The translations under genes were made by a program, and so were the position numbers. A stretch of 64,000 bases of DNA from Brassica napus (taxonomy: Eukaryota > Streptophyta > Magnoliopsida > Brassicales > Brassicaceae): assembly GCF_020379485.1 (NCBI RefSeq), contig NC_063436.1:29510423-29574422 (forward strand). The letters run 5' to 3'. This document shows positions 1 to 10,346 of this stretch, piece by piece. Each line of letters starts with the position of its first letter. Position 1 is the first letter of the stretch. The notes beneath the pieces were generated by a model. It saw only the letters and a list, made by a program, of their open reading frames with translations, did no database searches and was not told the origin of the DNA.

Positions 1-531
1 AAGACACAATTTGTGTTTGTGATATCTCCGAATCACACGTGACCACATGTGGGGGAAAAACATAAAATGTTTTCAGGTTCCAAATTTAGTTACGGAAATG
101 CATTATTAGCCTTTGTTTTAGCCCCACTTGGTCTTTTAGGTTACGTACTCGGGTTTGCTGCAAGTGGCTTGTTGATATTAGTATCATGGGGGCATGCAGT
201 GTACACTAAATTAAAAGAATAAATTAATGAAAAGAAGGCTTCCAAATATATCGTAATTTGCTTCTTGGTCTTGGTGTCCATCAGCGATCGACACTGGTCC
301 TGGTCCAGGAGACGGCTTTTTTTTTTGTTAAAGGTCCAGGAGACAGCTAAAAAATATTTTGAACTTTTTTCTTTAACCACCACATTTATCTTTGTATCAC
401 CCAAGCTAACTGATTCTAGTATTAACTAGACTTCAGCATGTGCATACTAACATACAGCAGTATTGTTACTAGTAGCGAATTAATGGCAACTGTTATCTAA
501 TTTAGAGACAGTAAATAAATTACTCTGTTCT
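1..531. other. Gene-free edge and 3' flank of the REM gene
   Basis: I see no coding exon here. The segment holds ACGT-core motifs near 37-42 and an AT-rich stretch that probably contains the 3' UTR of the minus-strand B3 gene ending at 532. The open frame at 141-404 on the minus strand has no recognisable domain. Confidence 0.5.
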
Positions 532-1906
532 TCAGTCACAGATTGTTTCAACCTTGACCTTAGAACAAAACTTAAGAACAGGAAGTGTGTCTTCCCAAAC
601 CAACTCCAACAGAAAAGGCTCACCAATCTTCAATACATCATTAGCTTCACAGAAATCTTTCCATCCTTTTCCCAATCCTCTTTTCCCATATTTTGATCCA
701 TCCTTCACCAGCTTCGTTACCCACTTCACGCCATGTTTGTCCATAAGGATTATCTCATTCTGCTTCTTGATACCGTTGATCTTCATGAAAGTTGCTGGAA
801 GAATCTGCACAAGAACCAATAAATCAAAAATAGAGGGAAAAAGAGAGTAAAACATAAACAAGATCTTTGCTTAACATACAAGTTTGGAGCTTCTGAAGTT
901 GTAACGTGTGAGAGAGATTGTGACAAAACGGTTTCTCCTTGAAGATGATGAAGCCACCCAGTTAGAACGCCTCTTTGTCTTCCTCACTAGTTCTGAACAC
1001 TCTTCTTCAGGACAGATACAGATCATGGGAGAAGTCTTGCCGTCTCCCACCAGATTAAACACCATTAAATCTCCTATTTTTCGTCTGTTATCACGGCAGA
1101 ATCTTCTCCAGCCTCCTCTGATGTAATAACTTCTGCTTGATTCCCTAAATCTCAAACTCACAGTCCATGAGTTTCCCTCTTTGTTCACTACTATCATCTC
1201 GTGGCATTGTTTGTTTAGAGCATTTGAACTCGCAGCTTCCATAGGAAGATCCTGAAAACCACAGTTATACATCATCAACATGGTTTATAAGTGTGTGAAG
1301 TAGAAATGAGGTAAGTAAGTACTCACAAGTGTGTCTAGTCTTAGATTTGAAGCAGTGACTTGTGCTACAAAACAGTAGTCGAATGCGAAAGAGGACTTTG
1401 GCTCTCTCTCAGGTTTTAGATTCTTATTTGTTCTACAATGATTCTCATTGTCATCATCACTGTTGTCCTTCTCTTCTTCCTTGATGAGGTGAGATTGTGC
1501 ATACTGAATCTCACAACAGTTAGGACCGCATGGAGTGACGTTAAACACCATATCTCCTTTGTGTTTGAAGATAATGACGTCGCCTATTCGAAGGTCATGT
1601 GCTTTGGCAAAGTCTTTCCAGCCTCTGGTGAGTCTCCGACCATCTATTGTCACTTCCCAAGTTTTATCTGAAGCGTGTGATCTAAGTTTAGCTGTTTTCT
1701 GCTTGTTTTTTCCTTCTATGTGCTTTGAGAAGAAGGCAACTGGTATTGTCTGCAACAAAAATAAACAAAAATCAAATATGAAAACAGAGAAATTAACAGA
1801 GGAGAATCAGAGAAAGAGTTGAGTATACGAGGTGAGTGTCGAAACCGAGAAGAAGTGGCTGGAAGAAATGTGGATTGGTCGGAGACTCAAGTGGTGGATT
1901 CGCCAT
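532..1906 (-). CDS. REM-family B3-domain transcription factor, three B3 domains
   Basis: Predicted nuclear DNA-binding protein of the plant REPRODUCTIVE MERISTEM (REM) B3 class. Four exons join cleanly with GT-AG borders, all in phase 0: 1906-1829, 1749-1327, 1251-880 and 804-532, giving about 381 residues. The start at 1906 opens MANPPLESPTNPHFFQPLL, a typical REM N-terminus. B3 domain 1 spans exons 1-2 (residues about 24-115, with GWKDFAKAHDLRIGD), followed by an acidic linker. Domain 2 is exon 3 (GGWRRFCRDN, KIGDLMVF). Domain 3 is exon 4 (KGWKDFCEAND, LKIGEPF). Each later B3 domain starts at or close to an exon border, as usual in this family. REM genes lie in tandem clusters next to TAF10 in Arabidopsis, which fits the neighbour here. 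I cannot assign the exact REM number. No internal stop or broken splice site was seen. Confidence 0.86.
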
Positions 1907-2684
1907 TGAATTCAAACAATTCATGAGAAAAAAGAAAAAAGAAACGTTGTTCTTGTTCCTCTTTATTAAAGAAAAAAATCATGTTTTGTTATCTTGGTTC
2001 AAACTTCAATGTGTGAATAGAACTCTTTTTAACTTTATAGAAAAAAGTTAAGTGTTTCAGAGTTTTGTCTTAATCCAAGGAAATAGAGGCAACGTGCACG
2101 TGAACGGACAAATTCATTAAATAATTCAAATTAGCTACGGCAACAAAGAGTTCTCCCAGCCACGAGTTTCGAGGAAGGTCTTTAACCAACTTTACGCCTG
2201 ACACATCCCCCCTCGGACCAGCGGATCCTTGATCCTGATTGGCGCAAAAGTCTGACAGTTCTCTGTTTTTTCAAAAAATTCCCTCTTTGGGATTAATCCT
2301 CTGGATAAAAAAGGGCGCTGACAAAATCTTCATCGGGTTCCACTTGCGACTCCGATCGACAGGTCCGTTCTCACCACCGGCCGTCTTACTCATCACCGAT
2401 ACAATGCACGGGAAGCTTCCTCGAGTCGGAGATACCACATCAGCCAACCTTTGGGTGGCGGCTCCTCGTTAGGGATCTCTCTCAGCTCTTACTCCCAGTC
2501 TACTAAGTTCACCGGGGATTCCTGGTCCTGCTGTTTGGTCCGAACCATAAAAGAACAACATCTCTGTGTCTCTACAAACCAAAAGGTTCTTACCCACTCA
2601 TACGCTGTCAACTGTCTTCAGGGGATTCCCTCAAGCTATTGACCCTGCTCAGTGGTTAAGCAATAAAGCCCAATCTCTCGCACC

Positions 2685-4604
2685 ATGGCGCATAGAAGAA
2701 TTTCATCAGCTGAGAAAGGCAAAGGCCTAGATCTAGCCTCCCAACAACCCTCCCGCTCAGCCCGTGTCAAAGTGCCTCTGCCTGACAACTCTGACTTACT
2801 TCGTAAGCATGCTCTAACCCTCATTGGTCGAGTAACAAACAAGACAGCCCAGAAAGTGTGGACACTGATACCTTTCTTCACTGAACATTGGAAAACTGAG
2901 TTCAAACCAGTGGGCTCGGATTTAGGAAATGGCATGTTTCAATTCCAGTTTGAGCTTGAATCAGACCTACTAGCAGTACTGGAACAAAGGCCCTACCACT
3001 ATGCAAGATGGATGATTATACTGCAAAGGTGGGAACCTACAGTCTCTCCAAACTTCCCCTCTCTAATCCCCTTCTGGATTAAGGTCCAAGGCCTGCCAGT
3101 TCATCTCTGGACAGAAGACACTATCAAAGCTATTGGCTCTGATATTGGGCTATATGAAAAGGCTGAGATTTCGGCTCTCACAGTAAGGATGCGAGTACAT
3201 ATCAATGGACTTCTCCCGCTGATAAAAAACTCTACAGTTGAATACCCAAATGGAGATGAAGTTGCTACAACTCTAGTATACGAAAGACTAGATAAACATT
3301 GCACTAAGTGCTTGAAACTTGATCATGAATTGAGAGACTGCTTGGTAGCTAAAGCTGAAGCGAGAGCGATGAAGGCACAACACGAAGAAGCTATTTCAGC
3401 ACATGGCTCAGGACCGGCAAGAGACCATCCTCCACCACCAGTTCTCGAAGAAGGAAGTCGTCGAGAACGAGAACGTTCACATAACACACCATACCAGTTC
3501 TCAGCAACCCACAGACATGATCGGGTAAACAGATCCCCTAGGAATTCAGGAGAACCTGCGCAGCACAGAAACCATAAACCTCAATCCCACTCTTGGCAGG
3601 ACAGAAGTGCAAATCGCAGGTATCATCAGACAAAAGAACGTCAACAGGGAGCATATGATCGCTCATCACGTTCGCACCGTGACCTCTCCAGCCATCGCTC
3701 CCTCCCTGCTCCTCCAAGCAAAAGCTACTATCGGGAGAAACCTAAGACCTCTTTTGCAGCAAAAGACTCTGGTTCAAGTGCTTCAAAGGCCCATTCAGAG
3801 ATGAATTATAGGGGGATTCCCCAGGAAAACAACCACGAACCCCTTCCCCAGGAGGCGGTAAACGAAGCTATGGGTGAAGTGCGTGATGTTATGCTACAAT
3901 ACACAATGTGTGCTGATCCAACTGAGCGAGAAGCTAGGAAGGAAAGAGTAAGGCAGGCAGAAGAAAGAGGCCAAATGGAAGAAGCAGCAATTCACATGGT
4001 TCGAGCCTCCCTTTCTTCACCCAACGTGACCCAACCAACGACTGTGGAACGCATCCCAGCTTCACATCGCTTGGGCCCAAACCCCCCGATGCAAGATGCC
4101 AATATGGGGGTATCAATGGAGTCTCCACCTAGCCCTCGTGAAAGACTCCCTGCCTCTCTTCGCCTCGGTCTCTCTCCTCAAGCTGAATCCCAAAGGTGTG
4201 ATGACAATGGCACACACCAAACTGAACTAAGCAGGGAGAGAATCCCTACAGCTATGCGCCTGGGAGCAAGCCCACATGTGGTTGCTACCACTGAAACCGT
4301 TAGTGGTCAAAACGTTGTTAAACGCAAACCAGGTCGACCTCCTGGGGTACGAAAGGACCCTGGAAAGGAAACTGGACTGGCAAGCACTGCGGCAAAGAAG
4401 AGGAAAGTACCCAACAAGCCATCTCCACGCCGGAAAACTGGCATTGGCTCTAAGACAGGAGGAACTCGAGCCAAAACCGCCAGCAAGGATACTGAACAAG
4501 GAGCCTCAAGTACAGCCTCAGAGAATGTACCACTTGTCAATCTGATCCCTAAGTCGACTAGACGTATGATGGATTTTCGGGCTCCGTCCCACCCCGCTCC
4601 TTAG
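2685..4604 (+). CDS. LINE A ORF1: gag-like nucleic-acid-binding protein
   Basis: 639 residues, uninterrupted, with ATG in good context (caccATGG). The N-terminal third resembles the DUF4283 domain of plant L1 ORF1 proteins (residues about 35-190, including WMIILQRWEP and IPFWIKVQGLPVHLW). A CX2CX4HX4C zinc knuckle (CTKCLKLDHELRDC) lies near residues 205-218. The middle is rich in Arg, Ser and His. The C-terminal part is basic and holds an AT-hook-like RKPGRPPGVRK. In the family, ORF1 coats the element RNA for target-primed reverse transcription. ORF2 follows directly in another frame. Confidence 0.9.
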   Translation: MAHRRISSAEKGKGLDLASQQPSRSARVKVPLPDNSDLLRKHALTLIGRVTNKTAQKVWTLIPFFTEHWKTEFKPVGSDLGNGMFQFQFELESDLLAVLEQRPYHYARWMIILQRWEPTVSPNFPSLIPFWIKVQGLPVHLWTEDTIKAIGSDIGLYEKAEISALTVRMRVHINGLLPLIKNSTVEYPNGDEVATTLVYERLDKHCTKCLKLDHELRDCLVAKAEARAMKAQHEEAISAHGSGPARDHPPPPVLEEGSRRERERSHNTPYQFSATHRHDRVNRSPRNSGEPAQHRNHKPQSHSWQDRSANRRYHQTKERQQGAYDRSSRSHRDLSSHRSLPAPPSKSYYREKPKTSFAAKDSGSSASKAHSEMNYRGIPQENNHEPLPQEAVNEAMGEVRDVMLQYTMCADPTEREARKERVRQAEERGQMEEAAIHMVRASLSSPNVTQPTTVERIPASHRLGPNPPMQDANMGVSMESPPSPRERLPASLRLGLSPQAESQRCDDNGTHQTELSRERIPTAMRLGASPHVVATTETVSGQNVVKRKPGRPPGVRKDPGKETGLASTAAKKRKVPNKPSPRRKTGIGSKTGGTRAKTASKDTEQGASSTASENVPLVNLIPKSTRRMMDFRAPSHPAP

Positions 4605-7600
4605 CTATAGCTAGCTGGAACTGCCAGGGGTTGGGGAATCCCCGGACAGTTCGTCGGCTCGGAGAGATATCAAAGAAATATGACCCGGATATCATCTTCA
4701 TTATGGAGTCAAAAAATCCCGATGATGTTGTCCTAAAAAAAGCTGGAACACATCCGAAAGCGCTATGACTGCCACCATCTCGTTTCTCCAACAGGACATG
4801 GTGCGGGAGGCTTAGGCCTTTTCTGGAAAAATGAGCTGAATCTCCAAATAATAGAGTCTGATACTCATGTAATCGAGACCACTATTCAATTTGAAGGAAA
4901 AAGTTTCTACTCTTCCTTTGTCCATGGTAGTACAGACCGCAACCAGAGAAATCTATTATGAGATCGCTTATTAGCTACTGCTGCAGGACGGGAGGAACCT
5001 TGGTTCCTAACCGGCGACTTCAACGACTTGATAAGCAGTGAAGAAAAAGATGGCGGGATTGAACGCCCTGAAGGTTCTTTCTCCGACCTTCGCACCTTTT
5101 TCTCTGAAGGAGACCTCTTCGATCTTCAGCACTCTGGTGATTTCCTCTCATGGAGAGGCAAACGAGGTGATCATCTAGTCCGGTGTAGGCTTGACAGAGC
5201 TGTATCGAACACCCAATGGGCTGAGTGCTTTCCTTCTGCACGCTGCGAGTACGTAGGATTCGAAAGTTCCGACCACAAACCTTTGTTATCTTTCTTCGAC
5301 AAGGGAGGTCGACGCCGACGGGGTATGTTCCGATATGACAGAAGGCTGTGCAAAAATGACGAGGCAAAAAAGATCATCTCTGACTCCTGGCGTGCAACAA
5401 CTAACTCCTCTGTAAGCGATAAGCTCAGCTCCACACGAAGTGCTATCTCAGCGTGGAACAAAACACAACAGCGTAACAGTCAACGCATCATAGAGGAGAA
5501 GAAACGGGAGCTGGACGCAGCACTCTCAAGTCGTTTAAACGACACAGTCTTGATCCAAAACATCTCAGAGAAACTCAATGCGGCGTATCTTGCGGAAGAA
5601 GAATACTGGAAACAGCGAAGCCGGCTTCTCTGGTTAAAACTTGGCGATCGCAATACAGGATTCTTTCATGCCATAACTAAATCCAGAAAGCGGACCAATG
5701 GATTCTCAGTCATTGAGAGAGAGGATGGGACGATGGTGCATAAGGAGGAAGAGACCGTTGCAGTTATAGGCGAATATTTTGAGAACCTCTTCACCTCGCA
5801 ACCTGGTGAAAGAGAGGAGACTGTTCGACAAGCCCTCCACCCTATTGTCTCTGCCGAGGACAATACGATGCTCACCACCTTGCCGTCTGCGAGTGAAATC
5901 AAGGAAGCTGCTTTTTCGATAAACGCAGACAAAGCCCCTGGCCCGGACGCATTCTCTGCTGGATTCTTCCACACGCACTGGGATGAGATAGCTCCAGATG
6001 TCATTAAGGAAGTACATGGGTTCTTTCTGGGTGCGCCTCTGCCGGATAATATAAATGACACCCACATACGCCTCATTCCGAAGATCACCCACCCTCAAAA
6101 GGTGTCTGATTACCGACCGATCGCGCTGTGCAATGTGTACTATAAGATCTACTCCAAGATCCTCACCAGAAGACTCCAACCGCTGATGGAGAAACTGATC
6201 TCGGAGAACCAATCAGCCTTTGTCCCGGGTCGGGCCATAGGAGACAATGTCCTTATCACCCACGAGGTTCTCCACTACCTCAAAACTTCAAAGGCTGAAC
6301 AGCGTTGCGCCATGGCAGTTAAGACGGATATGAGCAAGGCCTATGACCGTCTCGAATGGGAATTTATCGCGCTAGTTCTAAACCGGTTGGGATTCCACCA
6401 AAATTTGATAAATTGCATAATGCATTGTATCAATTCAGTTACATACTCCTTCCTCATTAACGGCTTGCCTAGAGGGAAGGTAGTACCGAGTAGAGGAATC
6501 CGCCAAGGCGACCCTCTCTCTCCCTACATATTCATCATGTGTAGTGAGGTTCTCTCGGGATTATGTAACCGAGCACAAGGAAATGGCCTACTCCAGGGCC
6601 TAAGAGTGGCTAGAGGCAGTCCTCGGCTAACTCACCTATTCTTTGCGGATGATACAATGTTCTTCCTCCAAGCTGATAAGGAGAATTGTGCAACCCTCAA
6701 GACCATACTGAACAAATACGAGAAGGCATCGGGGCAGTCAATAAACAAGGATAAATCCGCCATCTCCTTTTCCCGGAAAGCGCCGTCGTCGCTGAAACTA
6801 ATGGTCAAAGAGGCCCTGCAGATCCATAAAGAAGGTGGTGCGGGGAAATATCTAGGCCTTCCCGAACACTTCGGCAGGCGCAAGAAGGACCTCTTCTCCT
6901 CAATTGTTGATCGGATCAAACAGAAAGCGCGGGGATGGACCAACAAATTCCTCTCCACTGCCGGTAAACTCGTCATGCTGCAAAGTGTACTATCAGCCAT
7001 TCCATCTTACCCTATGACTTGCTTCAGTCTACCGGTCTCGCTCTGTAAACGAATCCAATCGGCACTGACCCGGTACTGGTGGGACCATAATGAGAATTCG
7101 AGAAGCATGGCCTGGATCTCTTGGGACAGCATGGCCAAGCCAAAATCCCTTGGAGGTCTAGGACTCTGGGATGTCCAGAACTTTAACGTCTCTCTTTTAG
7201 CAAAAATTAGCTGGAGGCTTCTTCAGAACCCGCATAGCCTCCTAGGAAGGGTGCTTTTTGGTAAGTACTGCCCGGAAAATAACAACATTCTACAGGCTAC
7301 GGAAACTTCGGCGATCTCACACGGGTGGAGAAGCGTTTTGTTGGGAAGAGACCTCCTGGTTCAGAACCTAGGATGGATTGTGGGAGATGGAAAAAGCATC
7401 AGTGTCTGGAACGATCCTTGGCTGGCTCTCACCACTCAGCAGAGACCGATGGGACCTCCGAACTTGCAACACCTTGACCTCTCTGTGTCGGAGTTTTTGC
7501 TCCCTGTCACAGGGGAATGGGATGTCGCAAAAATCAAACGCATCCTACCAGATTTTGAAGAGAAAATTCTGCTAATTAAACCAAGCCTAACGGGGAGTCC

Positions 7601-8648
7601 TGACAAGCTTGTGTGGCTAGGCACCAAATCAGGTGAGTATTCTACAAAATCCGGATACTACATTGCTGTAAACGATGAGGATAGAAGGAACTTGCCGCCT
7701 AACGCAGAGAGCTTCAAGTGGAAGAAAAGCGTATGGAATCTGCCTTGTGCGCCTAAGGTGAAAATATTCTCGTGGAAACTACTTAAAGGAGCTCTCCCGG
7801 TTGGTGAAAGACTGGTGGAAAGGCACGTTCCAGCTGACCCTCTCTGTAAGCGATGCGGCTGCTCAGAATCTATTACTCATCTTATGTTCCATTGTTATTT
7901 TGCTCAACGGGTGTGGCAGCTTGCCCCCTACTCTAGTGACATGGATACTAGCGGAATAATAGATTTAATGTCTAGCTGGGATGCTCTATGTGTTCGTACA
8001 TGCCTACCTCCTTCCGGAATCACGAGCGGGTCTTTGGCCCCTTGGATAGTTTGGTCGCTTTGGAAAGCTAGAAACAAATTTGTGTTTGAGGGTTACTCTG
8101 CCTCCCCAGAAGACACGCTATCCTCGGCCATAAAGCTAGCTAGGGAATGGGCTATGGAGATGAGGACAGAACAAACTGTGAGCCTGCGTCACCCTCCTCT
8201 GTCGGACATGACGACTCCCGGAGCAGTGGTAATCCGAACCGATGCAGCTTGGTCTGCGCACACCCAAGACGCCGGGCTGGGATGGACCATCATCTCAGAC
8301 AGTGGCACTCGCTCCTTTAAGTTACCAATTAAGCTTGTTGGCTCACCGCTTGCAGCGGAAGGATTAGCCCTTCGAGAGGCAGTCCGTTCTTGCGTAACTC
8401 TCGGACTGAAGACGGTGGTCTTTGAATCTGACTCGGCGCAGCTCATCAAAGCAGTCAAGACTAAAGTCTTCGTTACTGAACTTTATGGAATTTTGGCTGA
8501 TGTTCACTCTTTTGCTTCAGCTTTTATTTCTGTTTCTTTCTCTTGGATTCCTCGAGAGAGGAATGTTGTAGCAGACCAGTTGGCTAAAGATGCACTAGCT
8601 GTATCTGGAACCATGGTGGTTGGTGATGCCTTTATTGCTCCCAACTGA
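4605..8648 (+). pseudogene. LINE A ORF2: endonuclease, reverse transcriptase, RNase H (broken)
   Basis: The apurinic-type endonuclease begins just after the ORF1 stop (SWNCQGLGNPRTVRRL). The frame is lost at a run of seven A at 4735-4741, resumes one frame over, and then meets an in-frame TGA at 4959-4961. From 5028 the frame is open for 1206 residues to 8648. The reverse transcriptase shows YRPIALCNVYYKIYSKIL, the first catalytic Asp in KTDMSKAYDRLEW, RQGDPLSPYIF and the FADD box (6642-6653). A zf-RVT Cys/His segment follows (CKRCGCSESITHLMFHC). The C-terminus is an RNase H-like domain with RTDAAWS, ESDSAQLI and DQLAKDAL. Both lesions fall in the endonuclease region. Confidence 0.9.
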
Positions 8649-8962
8649 TCTTTTTCTTATTAATGAAGTATGTGTTTCAAAAAAAAAAAAAAGAGGCAAC
8701 GTGCTTGAATAGTAAAAAACTGTATAACTTTGTTGCTTTCTCTGTATCTTTTTGGGTTAAGAACAAACACTGGTCTGGTGCCATTAAAAGAACCGTCCCT
8801 TAATGAACTGACAAATCTTATTATCAGAGGGACACAAGTCAAGATACACACAACAAAAGGATCTAACTGTAATTGACAAACAGGAAGAGAATTTGAGTTT
8901 TGCTTTTAACTGAAACACATGATCATCCTTACTAGGCGAAGGTCGTCAAGACTTGCTGGTTT

Positions 8963-9748
8963 CTATTCCTCCCTTGGCGCAGGATCCATTCCAGTCGAGG
9001 GGCTATCAGCGAAATATTCTGGATGCTTCACGTTCACACCATACTGTCAAACCGAGTTTATTCATTGGTTAGCTTTACACTAGTAGACGAGATGAGATGG
9101 AAAAAAAAACTTACATATCTACCTACACCACTATTCATTGATTCAGTTCTATGCCATTTGTGTAGTAAGAATAACGGTCAGACTACACCTCATTAGTAGC
9201 TTAACTAGAAACAAGAAGCATATATATTTTCTACACATACTCTGGAACGCTGGTGTGGGTCAATGCCACACTAGAAACATGAACTTAGAGAAGAAAAAGT
9301 ATTTACCTCACGCAAAATCTTTTGAAAGGTCTTCCATTACATACAATCTGATGTTCACATACAGTCCAAACATGGCAGAGTTATTATATTCCACAACTAA
9401 ACCTCAATCAACTATAAGTGGCAAACCTAAATGACTCTATCCAAGACAATTCGATTGAACTGCTAGTAACCCAACACGACAATAGCTCCTGATCTGCTCT
9501 TTAGTTACAACTTGAATACCTACAAGTCCTTCGTCAGGGCACTGAAACCCACTCTTAGCCAAGTAGTGCTCCACTAGATCATCAGGAAAGTGATCAGCAT
9601 CAAACAACCAGTAAAGTGTTTTAAACAGTGAAAAAGGAAGTTTACAGTAGTCAGTAGGAGTATTATCCATCAGAGAGCAAGGAACTCTGTAAGAGCAGCA
9701 TCATCTTCATGCTTGACTCTCAAGACAGTTGGCTTGGCCGTTATTCAT
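8963..9748 (-). pseudogene. TAF10: Decayed TAF10 (TFIID/SAGA histone-fold subunit)
   Basis: Scattered in-order exon remnants match plant TAF10, a small histone-fold subunit of TFIID and SAGA. Start-like ATG at 9748 (MNNGQ), then HEDDAALTEFLAL in a shifted frame, MDNTPT, PDDLVEHYLAKSGFQCPD, MEDLSK near 9330, and the C-terminal exon YGVNVKHPEYFADSPSTGMD ending at a stop at 8963-8965. Damage: a frameshift in exon 1, loss of the acceptor before PDDLVEH (CAC where CAG is expected), a frameshift in the MEDLSK exon, and no recognisable middle histone-fold exon between about 9380 and 9470. The family sequence was recalled, not aligned. The neighbouring REM gene matches the Arabidopsis order. Confidence 0.82.
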
Positions 9749-10024
9749 CTCCCCCACAAACAGAGTACTTAAGCCCCAAGTTTCCCACCTTTTAAGTAAA
9801 AAAGTTTCCAGAACGTTAACAAAGAACCTCTGAACTTGCTTAAATATCGGATTAAGAATCATCATTGCCAGCCAAATATCTCAAAATTTCTTCAAGTGAG
9901 CTGAAAGAAATGAACTGAAGAGATATATAAGAATATACAAAGTGAGCGAAACTAAGATGTAACGTCAAAAAAAATAGATAATTGAGCTGAGAGGAGGTAA
10001 CTAATGCTACGGCGGAGAAACTTA

Positions 10025-10255
10025 GGGCATCTCCAAAAAATCGAGTAAAAGTGAATATTGAGTAAGGAATGCTCCAACCCAACTCCATATCTCACTCCAT
10101 AATGAAATTTACTCCATAAATGGAGTAAAATATTTTTTGTTTGTTCATCACTCCATTATGGAGTGGGAAATAGAGTAGGGTTGGAGCAATTTTACTCAAT
10201 TTTTACTTTTACTCCATTTTAGAGAAAAAAATGGAATTTTACATCGGAGATGCTC
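10025..10255. mobile_element. Tourist/Harbinger-like MITE, copy 1
   Basis: 231 bp with terminal inverted repeats (GGGCATCTCC at the left, GGAGATGCTC at the right) and a TTA duplication on each side (10022-10024 and 10256-10258). The interior repeats ACTCCAT and ATGGAGT and can fold on itself. A sister copy in inverted orientation lies at 41779-42030. It sits upstream of the TAF10 remnant. Confidence 0.85.
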
Positions 10256-10311
10256 TTAGACGCCATCTCCACCGGTTGAAACTTTTAACAGTGGAGAAGA
10301 GTCTCTTGATA

Positions 10312-10346
10312 TGGGCTAATGGGCCTAAATAAAAATATTAGGCCCA
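10312..10346 (-). promoter_or_regulatory. Cluster of site II (TGGGCY) motifs upstream of TAF10 remnant
   Basis: TGGGCT at 10312, TGGGCC at 10320 and GGCCCA at 10341 lie within 35 bp. Site II elements are common in promoters of plant housekeeping genes. The cluster is about 560-600 bp from the TAF10 start, pushed away by the MITE at 10025-10255. Function is inferred from motif and position only. Confidence 0.4.

Larger units (their letters stand above)
2098..8691 (+). mobile_element. Complete L1-type LINE retrotransposon (LINE A)
   Basis: About 6.6 kb. It has a 5' untranslated region (2098-2684), a gag-like ORF1, a reverse transcriptase ORF2 and a terminal A-run (8679-8691). A perfect 13-bp target-site duplication, AGAGGCAACGTGC, flanks it at 2085-2097 and 8692-8704, so both ends are defined. 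It inserted between the REM gene and the TAF10 remnant. The 3' end before the A-run reads TGTGTTTC. ORF2 carries one single-base frameshift and one premature stop, so this copy is probably dead, but the short list of lesions and the perfect duplication suggest a fairly recent insertion. Confidence 0.93.

Noticed and set aside
554..1822. Plus-strand open frames overlapping the REM gene
   Set aside because: They are antisense shadows of B3 exons and have no domain of their own.
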